Of a stretch of 64,000 bases of DNA, positions 1 through 8,133 are shown piece by piece (the stretch's first letter is position 1; each line of letters begins with the position of its first letter). Under the pieces are notes generated by a model. The model worked only from the letters and a program-made list of their open reading frames with translations, was not told where the DNA came from and made no database searches. A program made the translations under genes and the position numbers. The stretch is from Saprospiraceae bacterium (GTDB taxonomy: Bacteria; Bacteroidota; Bacteroidia; Chitinophagales; Saprospiraceae): the NCBI GenBank assembly GCA_020436935.1, contig JAGQWX010000002.1, positions 174,373-238,372 of the forward strand, in the 5' to 3' direction.

Positions 1-379
1 TGGCTGAATACAAAGCACTTGGCTGTGTTGAAAAACGAATTTGAGTACCGGCGTTGGCTCCCTTGACCCAAATGTCAAAAGTATACTCTTCACCGATCAC
101 TGTAGGAATCAGATCACTGGCCAGTTGTAAATGCCAGGCTTCACCGGTTTGGGTTACCTGACCTTTTAGAGCCCTGGAACCACTTCTGAATTCACCGGCT
201 GCTGTACCCTGTGAAAATGTACCGCTGATTTGGTTGAAAGCAGACCAGTTTGTAAACGTATTACCGCTGCCTTCTTCAAAACCGGGGTTGGGAATAAGGT
301 TTTGGCTAAAACCATTGAAATTAAAGAGCAGACCAATGCAAGCTGCGAGGAGAAACTTTTTGATGTACAAAAATTTCAT
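1..379 (-). CDS. Secreted carbohydrate-binding (CBM4/9-like) protein, N-terminal part
   Basis: Only the first about 126 residues are in the window; the gene runs off the left edge. Translation from the ATG at 379 gives a signal peptide (MKFLYIKKFLLAACIGLLF, then cleavage near GFSQ) followed by NLIPNPGFEEG and TNWSAFNQISG, the typical opening of a CBM_4_9 / galactose-binding-like beta-sandwich. The stretch EAWHLQLASDLIPTV continues this fold. In Bacteroidota such modules usually precede a xylanase or another glycoside hydrolase, or a T9SS sorting tail, but that part is outside the window. Family call is by pattern only. Confidence 0.7.
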   Translation of the reverse strand, partial: MKFLYIKKFLLAACIGLLFNFNGFSQNLIPNPGFEEGSGNTFTNWSAFNQISGTFSQGTAAGEFRSGSRALKGQVTQTGEAWHLQLASDLIPTVIGEEYTFDIWVKGANAGTQIRFSTQPSALYSA

Positions 380-690
380 GAGTTAATTAATTAATTTAGG
401 TGATAAAATGGATTTTTAACGATTTCACCCTTTTGTAAATGCTAATAACGATCTCAGAAATAAATGTGTAATATACACCTAATCATAATAACAGAATGGG
501 GTGAAATGTTCGGAGTATCTGTAATGTTTTTCTGAAGCCCTTGTGGTTGCTGGATTTGAGGGCTATAAAAAAATAAAATAAACAGCATGAGGCTTTCTTG
601 AAGATGGAAGGAATGCTGCAAAATGTATTGAGCCCCAATAAATTGTTGAAGCTGTTTTTAAATTAATCATACTTTGCAGTTAGAAATGAA
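380..690. other. Non-coding region before the putative cassette
   Basis: About 310 bases with no credible gene. It is AT-rich and serves as the upstream region of the minus-strand gene starting at 379. A 9-bp inverted repeat (ATTTCACCC 422-430, GGGTGAAAT 499-507) is widely spaced and probably incidental. No attC-like hairpin is visible here, so the cassette to the right does not seem to follow another cassette. Confidence 0.5.
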
Positions 691-726
691 GTTATAGGGC
701 ATTTTAGGACGACAACAAAACAGACA

Positions 727-1203
727 ATGAACAATTTGAAAATATCAATAAGACTTTCAAAACTTAGCGATTTGACAGAGATGCAGAAAATGTTTGTGGA
801 CACCATTTCGACAATCTGCAAAAACGACTATTCACCTGAACAAATTAAGGTATGGATTTCTTCGATTGAAAACACTCAACGCTGGACAGACAAGTTGACT
901 TCACAATATTTTCTTATTGCAGAGCTTGACAATAAAATTGTAGGCTACGCTTCATTGGAGAATAACGACTACTTTGACTTTTTATATGTTCACAAAGACT
1001 ACCAAAGACGGGGTATTGCCGACAGACTTTATTCAGAAATTGAAAAAGAAGCGATTAATAGAAAGGCGACAGTCTTAAATTCAGATGTGAGCGAAACGGC
1101 AAGACGTTTTTTTGAAAAAAAGGGATTTAAAACAATAACACCACAGACAAACATAATCAAGGGCGTTGAAATCGTAAACTATAAAATGACCAAGCCCTTA
1201 TGA
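727..1203 (+). CDS. GNAT family N-acetyltransferase
   Basis: 158 residues, full length for a GNAT domain. Beta strand 4 and the acetyl-CoA pyrophosphate loop are visible: DFLYVHKDYQRRGIADRLY (about residues 84-102), matching the Q/R-x-x-G-x-G/A signature, followed by ETARRFFEKKGFK, the usual C-terminal part. The protein acetylates an unknown small molecule or protein, using acetyl-CoA, in the cytosol. The start lies after a purine-rich leader (acaacaaaacagacaATG). It sits alone inside the putative cassette and has no operon partner. GNAT genes are common integron cargo. Substrate cannot be inferred. Confidence 0.85.
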   Translation: MNNLKISIRLSKLSDLTEMQKMFVDTISTICKNDYSPEQIKVWISSIENTQRWTDKLTSQYFLIAELDNKIVGYASLENNDYFDFLYVHKDYQRRGIADRLYSEIEKEAINRKATVLNSDVSETARRFFEKKGFKTITPQTNIIKGVEIVNYKMTKPL

Positions 1204-1240
1204 TTTTACTGACTAAATTCCACTCAAGACAAATAAAAAC

Positions 1241-1375
1241 GCCCTATGACACGGGTTTTGCGTTAGTGGGCGGACAGTGCAAATAGGAACATTTGACCAA
1301 AAAATAAACGTTGGTGCTGGCAGACAGTTTTCGGTTTCAAAAGCCCACCAACGCAAAGCCCGAAACCGTTATACC
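1241..1375 (+). repeat. attC-like imperfect palindrome
   Basis: A 20-bp arm at 1252-1271 (CGGGTTTTGCGTTAGTGGGC) pairs with 1343-1362 at 18 of 20 positions, around a 71-base loop. Outside it, TATGAC (1245-1250) pairs with GTTATA (1368-1373). The spacer is 1 base on the left and 5 bases on the right, so the two boxes are asymmetric as in attC sites. Total length is about 130 bases, within the known attC range. Confidence 0.6.
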
Positions 1376-1432
1376 ATTCGGCATAAAGAGTCACACCAAA
1401 AAGCCGGTGGTACCACTTCTAAGCAATAATTT

Positions 1433-3085
1433 ATGAAAGCAAGCTTATTTTTAATATCCATTACCTTGATTTTATCAAGCACCTGTTTTGGTCAGGAAAC
1501 ACCTTTTCCAATGGCAGAGGCCAGCAAGTCCGAAGTCCATTCCACCAATGTTGGGAAAATATTTTTTACAGATCGGCGCCTGCCATATGATAGTCTTGGT
1601 GTGGAGCAATTCCTATCGACGTACCAACTGACGAATAAAAGCAACCTGTTTTTTGTTGCCTTTTTTGAACACTCTCTGACCAACCATCAGCACATGCTTT
1701 TACCAGGCCTTCCAGTGGATTCACTATTTAGATCAGGTAATTATCAGTTTTCTTTATACATCGATGATCAACTGATTTATCAAAGTGAACTTTTGCCGGG
1801 AGCTCCTTCTGCCAAAAATCAAAATTATGATACACATCTCAACAGGCCGCTGATCGATAATATCAACGGCCAGGGATCCTGGAGTGAATCATTTTGGAAC
1901 CGTTTCCTGCGCAATGGTGGAGATGAGGCATTGACAGATGGCCGGCACTTATTGAAAATGGAAATCCGCCCTTATGTCAAAACCCACGAAACCCATTTGG
2001 GAGCAATCATGGCTTCGGGAGAACTTCCGCTGGAGGTAAACAGGCATCCCGTCATTGACATCTCGAAAATTTCATTGAATAAAACATCGCCTTATGCGGG
2101 ACTGGAAGTGTCAACTTCTCCATTTGATACCAATAGAATAAAATCCTTAAAGGGAGCCATGGACGAGGGCATATTTAAGAATGTGAATGGCATTGTTGTT
2201 TTAAAGCATGGCAAAATACTGATCGAAGAATATTTCAATGGAGAAAACCGGTTTTCATTGCATGATCCAAGATCGGTGGGAAAATCATTTGCTTCTACAT
2301 TGACAGGAATGGCCATCCAGCAGGGATTTATCAAAATTGAATCAGCAAACATTGGTCAATTTTATGAGCTGGACGGAATTCAAAATAACTCTGCTGCCAA
2401 AAGCGGAGCGACGATCAGGGATCTTTTAACGATGAGTGCTGGATTTGCAGGTGATGATGAAGACTACACTTCTCCCGGCAATGAAGAAAATATGTACCCG
2501 ACGGAGGATTGGGTGAAATTTGCACTGGATTTGCCCTACCACGACAGCCTTAAACAAAAGTGGCATTATTTTACTGCAGGAGTGGTATTACTGGGTGACA
2601 TCATCAACAAGTCGGTACCCAATGGCCTTGAAGACTTTGCCCATAAAAACTTATTCAAACCTCTGGGCATTACGGACTACAAATGGCAATACACTCCACA
2701 GCAAGTACCCAATACCGCCGGAGGAATTCAAATGAATGCCCTGGATTTTGCCAAATATGGACAGCTTTATAAAAACGGAGGCATTTGGAACAATCAACGC
2801 CTGCTTACAAAAAGCTGGGTGGACAAAAGTTTTACAAAACACCGAAAAATCCAGGGGAGAGATGAGGAATATTATGGGTACTTGTTTTGGAATAAAAAAT
2901 TCAAAGCCGGAAGTAAAACATATGAAGCATTTTACTGTGCAGGCAATGGGGGCAATTACATCCTGATTTTTAAGGACCAGCCTTTAGTTGTAGTCATCAC
3001 CGCCAGTGCGTATGGACAGCCATATGCCCACAGTCAGGTGAATGAGATTTTGTCCAACTACATTTTACCTGCGGTATTGAAATAA
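1433..3085 (+). CDS. Secreted serine hydrolase, beta-lactamase (class C/PBP4*) family
   Basis: 550 residues. A signal peptide (residues 1-20, cleavage near CFGQ) indicates export. Residues about 30-210 form an N-terminal region with no clear family. The beta-lactamase-related domain starts near 235; the nucleophile motif S-x-x-K is SVGK at 281-284, WHYFTAGVVLLGDII supplies the second-motif tyrosine, and GNGGNYI near 510 replaces the KTG/HTG motif. Such proteins are esterases or D-aminopeptidases more often than true beta-lactamases. It begins downstream of the putative cassette and is followed by a DUF3667 gene 73 bases on. Substrate unknown. Confidence 0.85.
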   Translation: MKASLFLISITLILSSTCFGQETPFPMAEASKSEVHSTNVGKIFFTDRRLPYDSLGVEQFLSTYQLTNKSNLFFVAFFEHSLTNHQHMLLPGLPVDSLFRSGNYQFSLYIDDQLIYQSELLPGAPSAKNQNYDTHLNRPLIDNINGQGSWSESFWNRFLRNGGDEALTDGRHLLKMEIRPYVKTHETHLGAIMASGELPLEVNRHPVIDISKISLNKTSPYAGLEVSTSPFDTNRIKSLKGAMDEGIFKNVNGIVVLKHGKILIEEYFNGENRFSLHDPRSVGKSFASTLTGMAIQQGFIKIESANIGQFYELDGIQNNSAAKSGATIRDLLTMSAGFAGDDEDYTSPGNEENMYPTEDWVKFALDLPYHDSLKQKWHYFTAGVVLLGDIINKSVPNGLEDFAHKNLFKPLGITDYKWQYTPQQVPNTAGGIQMNALDFAKYGQLYKNGGIWNNQRLLTKSWVDKSFTKHRKIQGRDEEYYGYLFWNKKFKAGSKTYEAFYCAGNGGNYILIFKDQPLVVVITASAYGQPYAHSQVNEILSNYILPAVLK

Positions 3086-3158
3086 ATCTGCCGTAAGACG
3101 AACCGACCCATCGAAAACGCTTATTTTTAGCTCAGGATCGTCTTACTATTTCTATATT

Positions 3159-3929
3159 ATGACCACCATTTGCAAGAACTGTGCAAGCTCCTTCGAAGGT
3201 AAATTCTGCAATCAATGCGGACAGGCAGCTGATACTCCGGAAATCAACTTCAGGAGTGTAGCTCAGGAACTCCAGCATACGATCCTGCAAATTGATAAAG
3301 GTCTTTTGTATACTACCCGTGAATTGTTGCTTCGACCGGGCAAGACGATTAGAGGCTATCTGGAAGGCAAAAGGGTGCAACACATCAAACCCTTTGCCTA
3401 TATTTTCATCCTGTCAACGCTCTATGCACTTTTGACCACGTTGACGCGGAAGTCAACCTTTTTGGCTGACTTTTTGGATGGTTTTTATGATGGGACCACT
3501 GAAAGTGAAGCCCAAAGTGATATGGGCCTGGTGGGGGATATTGTGCTCTGGATGTCAAGCCATTATGCCTATACTACATTGCTTATAATTCCATTAATAT
3601 CACTGGCATCCTATTTATGTTTTGCCAAAATGAGATACAATTATTTCCAACATCTGGTCCTCAATTCATACGTTGCCGGGCAAAGAACGGCAGTATTTTT
3701 ATTGCTGCTTCCTTTTACTTATTTCATTACCGATGAGAGCACCAACGATTTTATTGATACTGTAAAAGTTTATTTGGGAATTGCCTTGACATTTTGGACC
3801 TATTATCAGTTTTTTAATACGACCAGAGTTTATAAGCGGATATTACTGACCATTCTGACATATGTGGTCATGTTGGTTTTGATATTTTTGATTACTTTAA
3901 TCATTGCATTGGTGCAAAAAGTGTTTTGA
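3159..3929 (+). CDS. DUF3667 family membrane protein with N-terminal zinc ribbon
   Basis: 256 residues. The N-terminus carries two CxxC knuckles (CKNC at 5-8, CNQC at 17-20), a small zinc ribbon. This is followed by a conserved block (TTRELLLRPGKTIRGYLEGK) that is the DUF3667 signature, then about four to five membrane segments (HIKPFAYIFILSTLYALL, YTTLLIIPLISLASYLCF, AVFLLLLPFTYFI, and two near the end). The family is widespread in Bacteroidota and has no assigned function. The gene stands alone, convergent with the HxlR gene that follows. Confidence 0.85.
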   Translation: MTTICKNCASSFEGKFCNQCGQAADTPEINFRSVAQELQHTILQIDKGLLYTTRELLLRPGKTIRGYLEGKRVQHIKPFAYIFILSTLYALLTTLTRKSTFLADFLDGFYDGTTESEAQSDMGLVGDIVLWMSSHYAYTTLLIIPLISLASYLCFAKMRYNYFQHLVLNSYVAGQRTAVFLLLLPFTYFITDESTNDFIDTVKVYLGIALTFWTYYQFFNTTRVYKRILLTILTYVVMLVLIFLITLIIALVQKVF

Positions 3930-3980
3930 TGATTTTCCAAATGTTGCTTTCTATGCAGATGAAAGAATGATGACAAGAGC

Positions 3981-4355
3981 TTATTTTGCCTTGCTTTGTT
4001 TTTCAATTTTTGCTTCATCAATACCAAAGTCCTGCATCAATTCCAAGCCATAAGTTCGTATTTGTTCGATGATCGTTATGGCTTTTTCACCCCTTTTTGT
4101 TATCGTGTATTCCACCTTTGGAGGAACAACGGCAAAAACCTCACGATGGATAAATCCTTCCTCTTCCAGTTGCCGAAGTTGACTGGTCAACATTTTATGG
4201 GTGATGTGGGGTATATCCTTTTTTAGTTCTCCATAGCGCATCACCTTGTCCTTCAATCTCCAAAGAATGGGCATTTTCCACGTCCCGCCTATTCTGTCCA
4301 TGGCAAACTCGACTGGGTTATAATAGAGTTTATTATTGTATAAAAATTCAGGCAT
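3981..4355 (-). CDS. HxlR family winged-helix transcriptional regulator
   Basis: 124 residues, normal for the family. The HxlR core is clear: NPVEFAMDRIGGTWKMPILW, RYGELKKDIPHITHKMLTSQ (recognition helix) and the wing PPKVEYTITKRGE. The gene is divergent from the DJ-1/PfpI operon at 4558, the usual arrangement of an HxlR repressor and its target. The protein contains no cysteine at all: the CPVE motif of thiol-sensing relatives (YodB, HypR) is NPVE here, so direct thiol redox sensing is unlikely. An inverted repeat at 4380-4422 is a candidate operator. Confidence 0.88.
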   Translation of the reverse strand: MPEFLYNNKLYYNPVEFAMDRIGGTWKMPILWRLKDKVMRYGELKKDIPHITHKMLTSQLRQLEEEGFIHREVFAVVPPKVEYTITKRGEKAITIIEQIRTYGLELMQDFGIDEAKIEKQSKAK

Positions 4356-4379
4356 AGTTATTAATCATTTGATTATCAG

Positions 4380-4422
4380 TATACTTTCCTTTAAGTGTGT
4401 ATCGCTATTCTTGGTAAGTATA
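4380..4422. promoter_or_regulatory. Candidate HxlR operator (10-bp inverted repeat)
   Basis: TATACTTTCC (4380-4389) and GGTAAGTATA (4413-4422) are inverted copies matching at 9 of 10 positions, with centres 33 bp apart (about three helical turns). The element lies 25 bp before the HxlR start codon and 136 bp before the operon start, so it could repress both. Binding by this HxlR protein is inferred. Confidence 0.4.
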
Positions 4423-4478
4423 TTGCTAAAGGTAATATATTCATTCAACTTTGCTATATAAATTTTGAACATTTGAAA

Positions 4479-4516
4479 ACAGGCCTGGAAGCACCTTTAG
4501 CCAACAGGCCTGGAAG
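4479..4516. repeat. Two 13-bp direct repeats in the operon leader
   Basis: ACAGGCCTGGAAG occurs at 4479-4491 and again, identical, at 4504-4516, a 25-bp period. Each copy has the palindromic core CAGGCCTG. They lie 42-79 bp before the ATG at 4558. They could be an operator or a recent duplication. Confidence 0.45.
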
Positions 4517-4557
4517 GCATCATCATTGGCACTTTTTAAAAAAAAACAAATCAGTAT

Positions 4558-5325
4558 ATGAATATGACAAAGGAGAAATTGAATTATGTACATCCACATG
4601 GAGCGCCATCCAAAGGGAAAATTTTGATGGTTGCAAGCTCACCTTCAATATCAGAACAGACAGGCTGGCCCATCGGGTTTTGGGCAGCAGAATTGACCCA
4701 TCCCTTGTTTGTTTTTCAGGAAGCAGGCTATGAAGTTGAATTGGTATCGACACAGGGAGGCAAGCTTGAAATGGATGCCTACTCCAATCCCACGGATGAA
4801 AGCGGATATTCTGCACATGACATCATTTCATTGGGCTATTTGCAAAAGGAGGATTTCAAATCCATGTTGGAAAATACCAAAAAATTGACAGAAGCAGATC
4901 ACAAGGCATACGATGCTATTTTTTTGGTGGGTGGTCAAGGGCCGATGTACACTTTCAGGGGCAATAAGGATTTGGAACAACTGTTTGTTTCTTTTTATGA
5001 GTCAGGAAAACCAAGTGCTGCGGTATGCCATTCTACGACGTTGTTGCTTGATGCAAAAAAATCGGACGGAGAGTTGTTGGTCAATGGCAAAACCTGGACC
5101 GGATTTGCTGATGCTGAAGAAGAGTATGCGGATCAGGCCGTAGGTCAAAAGATTCAACCCTACCGGATTGAAAGTGAAGCCAGGAAATTACCAAATACAG
5201 CATTTAAGGTTGCTGCACCATTTTCGTCGTATGCCATCCAGGATGGAAACCTGATCACTGGCCAACAACAGAATTCAGGAGCTGCAGCCGCGACAATGGT
5301 AGTTGAACTATTAAATTCAAAATAA
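4558..5325 (+). CDS. DJ-1/PfpI family class I glutamine-amidotransferase-like protein (Hsp31/glyoxalase III type)
   Basis: 255 residues. The nucleophile elbow is AAVCHSTTLLLDA with Cys157 followed by His158, and the conserved acidic residue is Glu45 in FWAAELTHP, giving the Glu-Cys-His set of the Hsp31/glyoxalase III branch. VGGQGPMYTF (about 124-133) is the conserved glycine loop. These enzymes remove methylglyoxal or act as stress hydrolases/chaperones in the cytosol. The gene leads an operon and is divergent from an HxlR regulator, a pairing typical of electrophile or aldehyde stress. A start two codons downstream (ATG 4564) is possible. Confidence 0.88.
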   Translation: MNMTKEKLNYVHPHGAPSKGKILMVASSPSISEQTGWPIGFWAAELTHPLFVFQEAGYEVELVSTQGGKLEMDAYSNPTDESGYSAHDIISLGYLQKEDFKSMLENTKKLTEADHKAYDAIFLVGGQGPMYTFRGNKDLEQLFVSFYESGKPSAAVCHSTTLLLDAKKSDGELLVNGKTWTGFADAEEEYADQAVGQKIQPYRIESEARKLPNTAFKVAAPFSSYAIQDGNLITGQQQNSGAAAATMVVELLNSK

Positions 5326-5326
5326 T

Positions 5327-5701
5327 ATGAATGCAATAAACTGGTTTGAAATACCGGCAACAGACCTGGAAAGAGCATATGATTTTTATTATTCCATTTT
5401 AAGTGGTAAGGTAAAAAAGGGGACTTTTGGCAATGGTGAGTTGGTTTTGTTTGATGTGCCCTTCAACTCAGGGGAAGCTGTTGGCGGATCTATTGTGGTG
5501 CGTGAAAACTTTGTTCCGACTGCCGGGGGGGCGATGATTTATCTCAATGCTTTTGGGCCACTTTCAGAAGCCACAAATAAGGTAGAATCATCGGGTGGGC
5601 AGGTATTGGTACCATTTATGGATCTTGGAAAATTTGGTTTTGCCAGCATAATCATTGACAGTGAAGGAAATCGAATCGGCCTGCTCTCCAATGAAAGGTA
5701 A
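5327..5701 (+). CDS. VOC (glyoxalase/bleomycin resistance) family protein
   Basis: 124 residues, one VOC domain made of two beta-alpha-beta-beta-beta modules: INWFEIPATDLERAYDFYYS opens the first and GGAMIYLNAFGPLSEA the second, ending DSEGNRIGLLS. The start codon is one base after the stop of the DJ-1 gene, so the two are co-translated. The association with a DJ-1 protein suits a role in aldehyde or electrophile handling, but the metal ligands cannot be assigned with certainty from the sequence. Confidence 0.85.
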   Translation: MNAINWFEIPATDLERAYDFYYSILSGKVKKGTFGNGELVLFDVPFNSGEAVGGSIVVRENFVPTAGGAMIYLNAFGPLSEATNKVESSGGQVLVPFMDLGKFGFASIIIDSEGNRIGLLSNER

Positions 5702-6362
5702 ACTTCTTTTTTTGACCTTTTCTGTAATGCTGTTTTTCATAACAAAAGCATATAGTCAAATTCCGGTAGAAATATTTGGTGGATATAATCGGGCGACCAT
5801 CGATGTCATATTTTTCAAATTCTTCAAACAATATAGAAAGGAAGAAAATGGAAAGCCGCAACGCTGGCTGTTTTTCAATAGAAACCGGGCAGGTGTTGAT
5901 TATATGATGAACTCTTCCAACCATTTGCCTCAATTTGGATTCACAGAAGCCATTTCTTACAACCATGAACAAATGAAAGGATTTGCTCCGGTGATCGTGG
6001 CACAGGTATTAAATCAGGGTGTTTTTCCAAAGGCAGGAATTCAGTATGCTCACATCGGCGCTAACGCAACCATTTTTACCTGGCTGGTTTGTGAAACAAT
6101 GCGTGAAGCAGATGTAGATTATTTTTTGTTGTTGAGGTACACTCCGAACATCACAGAAAAGGTCAAATTATTTACCCAGGTGGAAAGTATCAATTCTTTT
6201 CCTATTGGAAATTCCAATCAATACAATCTCGCACAGAGAATTCGATTGGGGATTCAATACCATGGATTCCAGTTGGGAGCAGGATTTGACTTAGCCCGGA
6301 ATAAAAATCCTTTGGTCACCAAAAGTCTAAATATTGGTGGATTTATCAGACATGAATTTTAA
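5691..6362 (+). CDS. Exported protein of unknown function, possible outer-membrane beta-barrel
   Basis: 223 residues from the ATG at 5691, which overlaps the VOC gene by 11 bases and is chosen because a signal peptide follows at once (MKGKLLFLTFSVMLFFITKAYSQ). An upstream in-frame ATG at 5655 would bury the signal sequence. The mature part alternates polar and aromatic residues and ends with F (GFIRHEF), as barrel proteins do. I do not recognise the family. It is the third gene of the HxlR-linked operon, four bases before the bestrophin gene. Confidence 0.7.
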   Translation: MKGKLLFLTFSVMLFFITKAYSQIPVEIFGGYNRATIDVIFFKFFKQYRKEENGKPQRWLFFNRNRAGVDYMMNSSNHLPQFGFTEAISYNHEQMKGFAPVIVAQVLNQGVFPKAGIQYAHIGANATIFTWLVCETMREADVDYFLLLRYTPNITEKVKLFTQVESINSFPIGNSNQYNLAQRIRLGIQYHGFQLGAGFDLARNKNPLVTKSLNIGGFIRHEF

Positions 6363-6365
6363 AAA

Positions 6366-7301
6366 ATGATCATTAAAAGAAATTTCAATCCCTTAAGGGT
6401 ACTTCAATATGTCCAGGTCGAACTGGGCTTTGCAGTGGTGGTTTCAACACTTGTTTTTGTGTTTTATCACCACGGCTTTATGACTGCAACCATACCATTT
6501 TCTATCACTGCGATTTTGGGGAGTGCTCTCGCAATTTTTATTGCATTTAGAAACAACAGTTCCTATGGCCGATGGTGGGAAGCCAGAACACTTTGGGGAG
6601 GCATCATCAATTCAAGCCGGGTTTTGGCCAGATTGATCATCACATTTTCAGACAGCCATGCTCATCAGCAAAACTATGATAGAGCACGAAGTGAAAAATT
6701 CAAAAAAGCATTGGTCTATCAAGTCATTGCCTGGGTACATGCGCTCCGCCTGCACTTGAGAAATCAAGAAAATTGGAGTGAATTAAAACGATTTTTAGAT
6801 GAAGAAGCATTTGAGCAGGTCGACAAGGCGAATAATAAGCCCAACTTCATACAGCTGTTGTCAGGGAGAATGATTTATGATGCCATGTCCAACGGGACAT
6901 TGGGAGGATTCGATAGTTTTCAAATGGAAGGGCAATTGCTGGCGCTTGCCAATTATCAGGGAGGGTGTGAGCGAATAAAAAATACCCCATTGCTGAGGCA
7001 ATATGATTATTTTACTAGGCTTTTTTTATTCACCTTTATGCTTTTGCTCCCATTTTCGTTGATTGGTGACTTTACAAAAATGCAAATTGGATATCTGATC
7101 ATTCCCGTTTCTGTGCTTGTCTCTTTTGTATTTTCAATCATTGGAAAAGTAGGTGAGGTCAACGAAGATCCATTTGAAAATAGAATTACAGACGTCCCTT
7201 TAACGGCACTTTGTAATACTGTAGAAAGAGATTTGAGAGAAATGCTGGGCGAGATGGATTTACCTCAAAAGACGAAAGTGGAGAATGGCTTTTTATATTA
7301 A
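6366..7301 (+). CDS. Bestrophin-like (UPF0187/RFP-TM) anion channel family protein
   Basis: 311 residues. The signature FRNNSSYGRWWEARTLWGG (about 60-78) is the hallmark of bacterial bestrophins. Membrane helices lie at about 14-35, 38-60, 217-240 and 246-262, with the cytosolic helical domain between. The C-terminal block EDPFENRITDVPLTAL is also conserved in the family. It should form a pentameric inner-membrane ion channel. It is translationally close to the preceding gene (3-base gap), so it probably belongs to the same stress-regulated operon. Confidence 0.9.
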   Translation: MIIKRNFNPLRVLQYVQVELGFAVVVSTLVFVFYHHGFMTATIPFSITAILGSALAIFIAFRNNSSYGRWWEARTLWGGIINSSRVLARLIITFSDSHAHQQNYDRARSEKFKKALVYQVIAWVHALRLHLRNQENWSELKRFLDEEAFEQVDKANNKPNFIQLLSGRMIYDAMSNGTLGGFDSFQMEGQLLALANYQGGCERIKNTPLLRQYDYFTRLFLFTFMLLLPFSLIGDFTKMQIGYLIIPVSVLVSFVFSIIGKVGEVNEDPFENRITDVPLTALCNTVERDLREMLGEMDLPQKTKVENGFLY

Positions 7302-7379
7302 TTCGCCTTATATAGGTTTTTTGCCGGAATTGGACAAAAGGATTATGGAAGAGTATTATAGAAATAAATAAAATAAAGT

Positions 7380-7997
7380 ATGAAAATAGCAATTATAGGT
7401 ACGGGTAATGTTGGTGGAGCACTGGCAACAAAATGGGCCCACAGCGGGCATGAAATTTACCTTGGTGTTCGGGATATCCAAAATTTCAAAGGGAAAGAGC
7501 TTCTCGATAATCCGAATACTCAAGCAAAAAGCATAGCAGATGCTGTACAGCTCGCTGAGGTAATTTTACTCTCTACGCCGGCAACAGCTGTGGTTGATGT
7601 GGTGAAGAGTCTAGGTGATACGTCTGGAAAAATCATCATCGATGCTATGAATGTTGTTATGGGCAGAGGCCCCGAGGGATATAAACATACCACCAACGCC
7701 ATCCTGGACAATACGCACACCAGAGACGTTGTAAAGTGCTTTAATACCACAGGTTTTAACAATATGGTCGATCCGGTATATGGAAATATTGCCCTCGATT
7801 TATTTGTGGCCGGAGACAGTGAAAGAGGCAAACAAGCGGCGATACAATTGGCCAAAGACGCTGGTTTTGCCGACTGTTACCCTATTGGAGGCAATGATAA
7901 ATTTGAACTCATGGAACAATTTGCGTGGTTTTGGATCAATCTGGCCATGTTCCAGGGGCAAGGCAGAGATATAGGTTTTAAATTATTGAAGAGGTAG
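7380..7997 (+). CDS. NADPH-dependent oxidoreductase of the F420-dependent NADP reductase-like family
   Basis: 205 residues. The N-terminal Rossmann motif MKIAIIGTGNVGGALATKWA (GxGxxG at 7-12) and YLGVRD are typical of the F420_oxidored/NAD-binding family; VVKCFNTTGFNNM and LFVAGDSERGKQAA match the rest of the fold. In organisms without F420 these proteins act on other acceptors, and the substrate is unknown. The gene follows bestrophin after 78 bases, same strand, and may be the last member of the operon. Confidence 0.82.
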   Translation: MKIAIIGTGNVGGALATKWAHSGHEIYLGVRDIQNFKGKELLDNPNTQAKSIADAVQLAEVILLSTPATAVVDVVKSLGDTSGKIIIDAMNVVMGRGPEGYKHTTNAILDNTHTRDVVKCFNTTGFNNMVDPVYGNIALDLFVAGDSERGKQAAIQLAKDAGFADCYPIGGNDKFELMEQFAWFWINLAMFQGQGRDIGFKLLKR

Positions 7998-8071
7998 GCA
8001 GGGGATCGTATGGTGAAGACAATCAACCTAAAGATGCTTTATTGCGGTCTAATAAAATTTCGCAATTGTGT

Positions 8072-8079
8072 TATATTTG
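8072..8079 (+). promoter_or_regulatory. Bacteroidota -7 element upstream of the DUF6090 gene
   Basis: TATATTTG matches the TAnnTTTG -7 consensus. It is 54 bp before the ATG at 8134. No TTG is seen at the -33 position, so the match is partial. Confidence 0.4.
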
Positions 8080-8133
8080 GAGACATTGGTAATGGTCCTT
8101 TGTTATTCTTAAAGTATCAACAATCCACTGAGG

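Larger units (their letters stand above)
691..1375 (+). mobile_element. Putative integron gene cassette (isolated, attC at right end)
   Basis: A single ORF (727-1203) is bounded by GTTATAGGGC at 691-700 and by an attC-like site ending in GTTATA at 1368-1373. The R''-like box GCCCTATGAC (1241-1250) is complementary to the left boundary GTTATAGGGC with one mismatch, as expected for the two halves joined when a cassette circularises at G/TT. Spacing between ORF and ends is short (26 and 37 bases), also typical. The predicted circle is 692-1368. No integrase and no second attC is in the window, so it would be a lone cassette inserted at a GTT secondary site. This interpretation is inference from structure. 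Confidence 0.6.

Noticed and set aside
4395..4733. 112-codon open frame on the plus strand
   Set aside because: Overlaps the leader and start of the DJ-1 gene in another frame; the DJ-1 frame has all family motifs.
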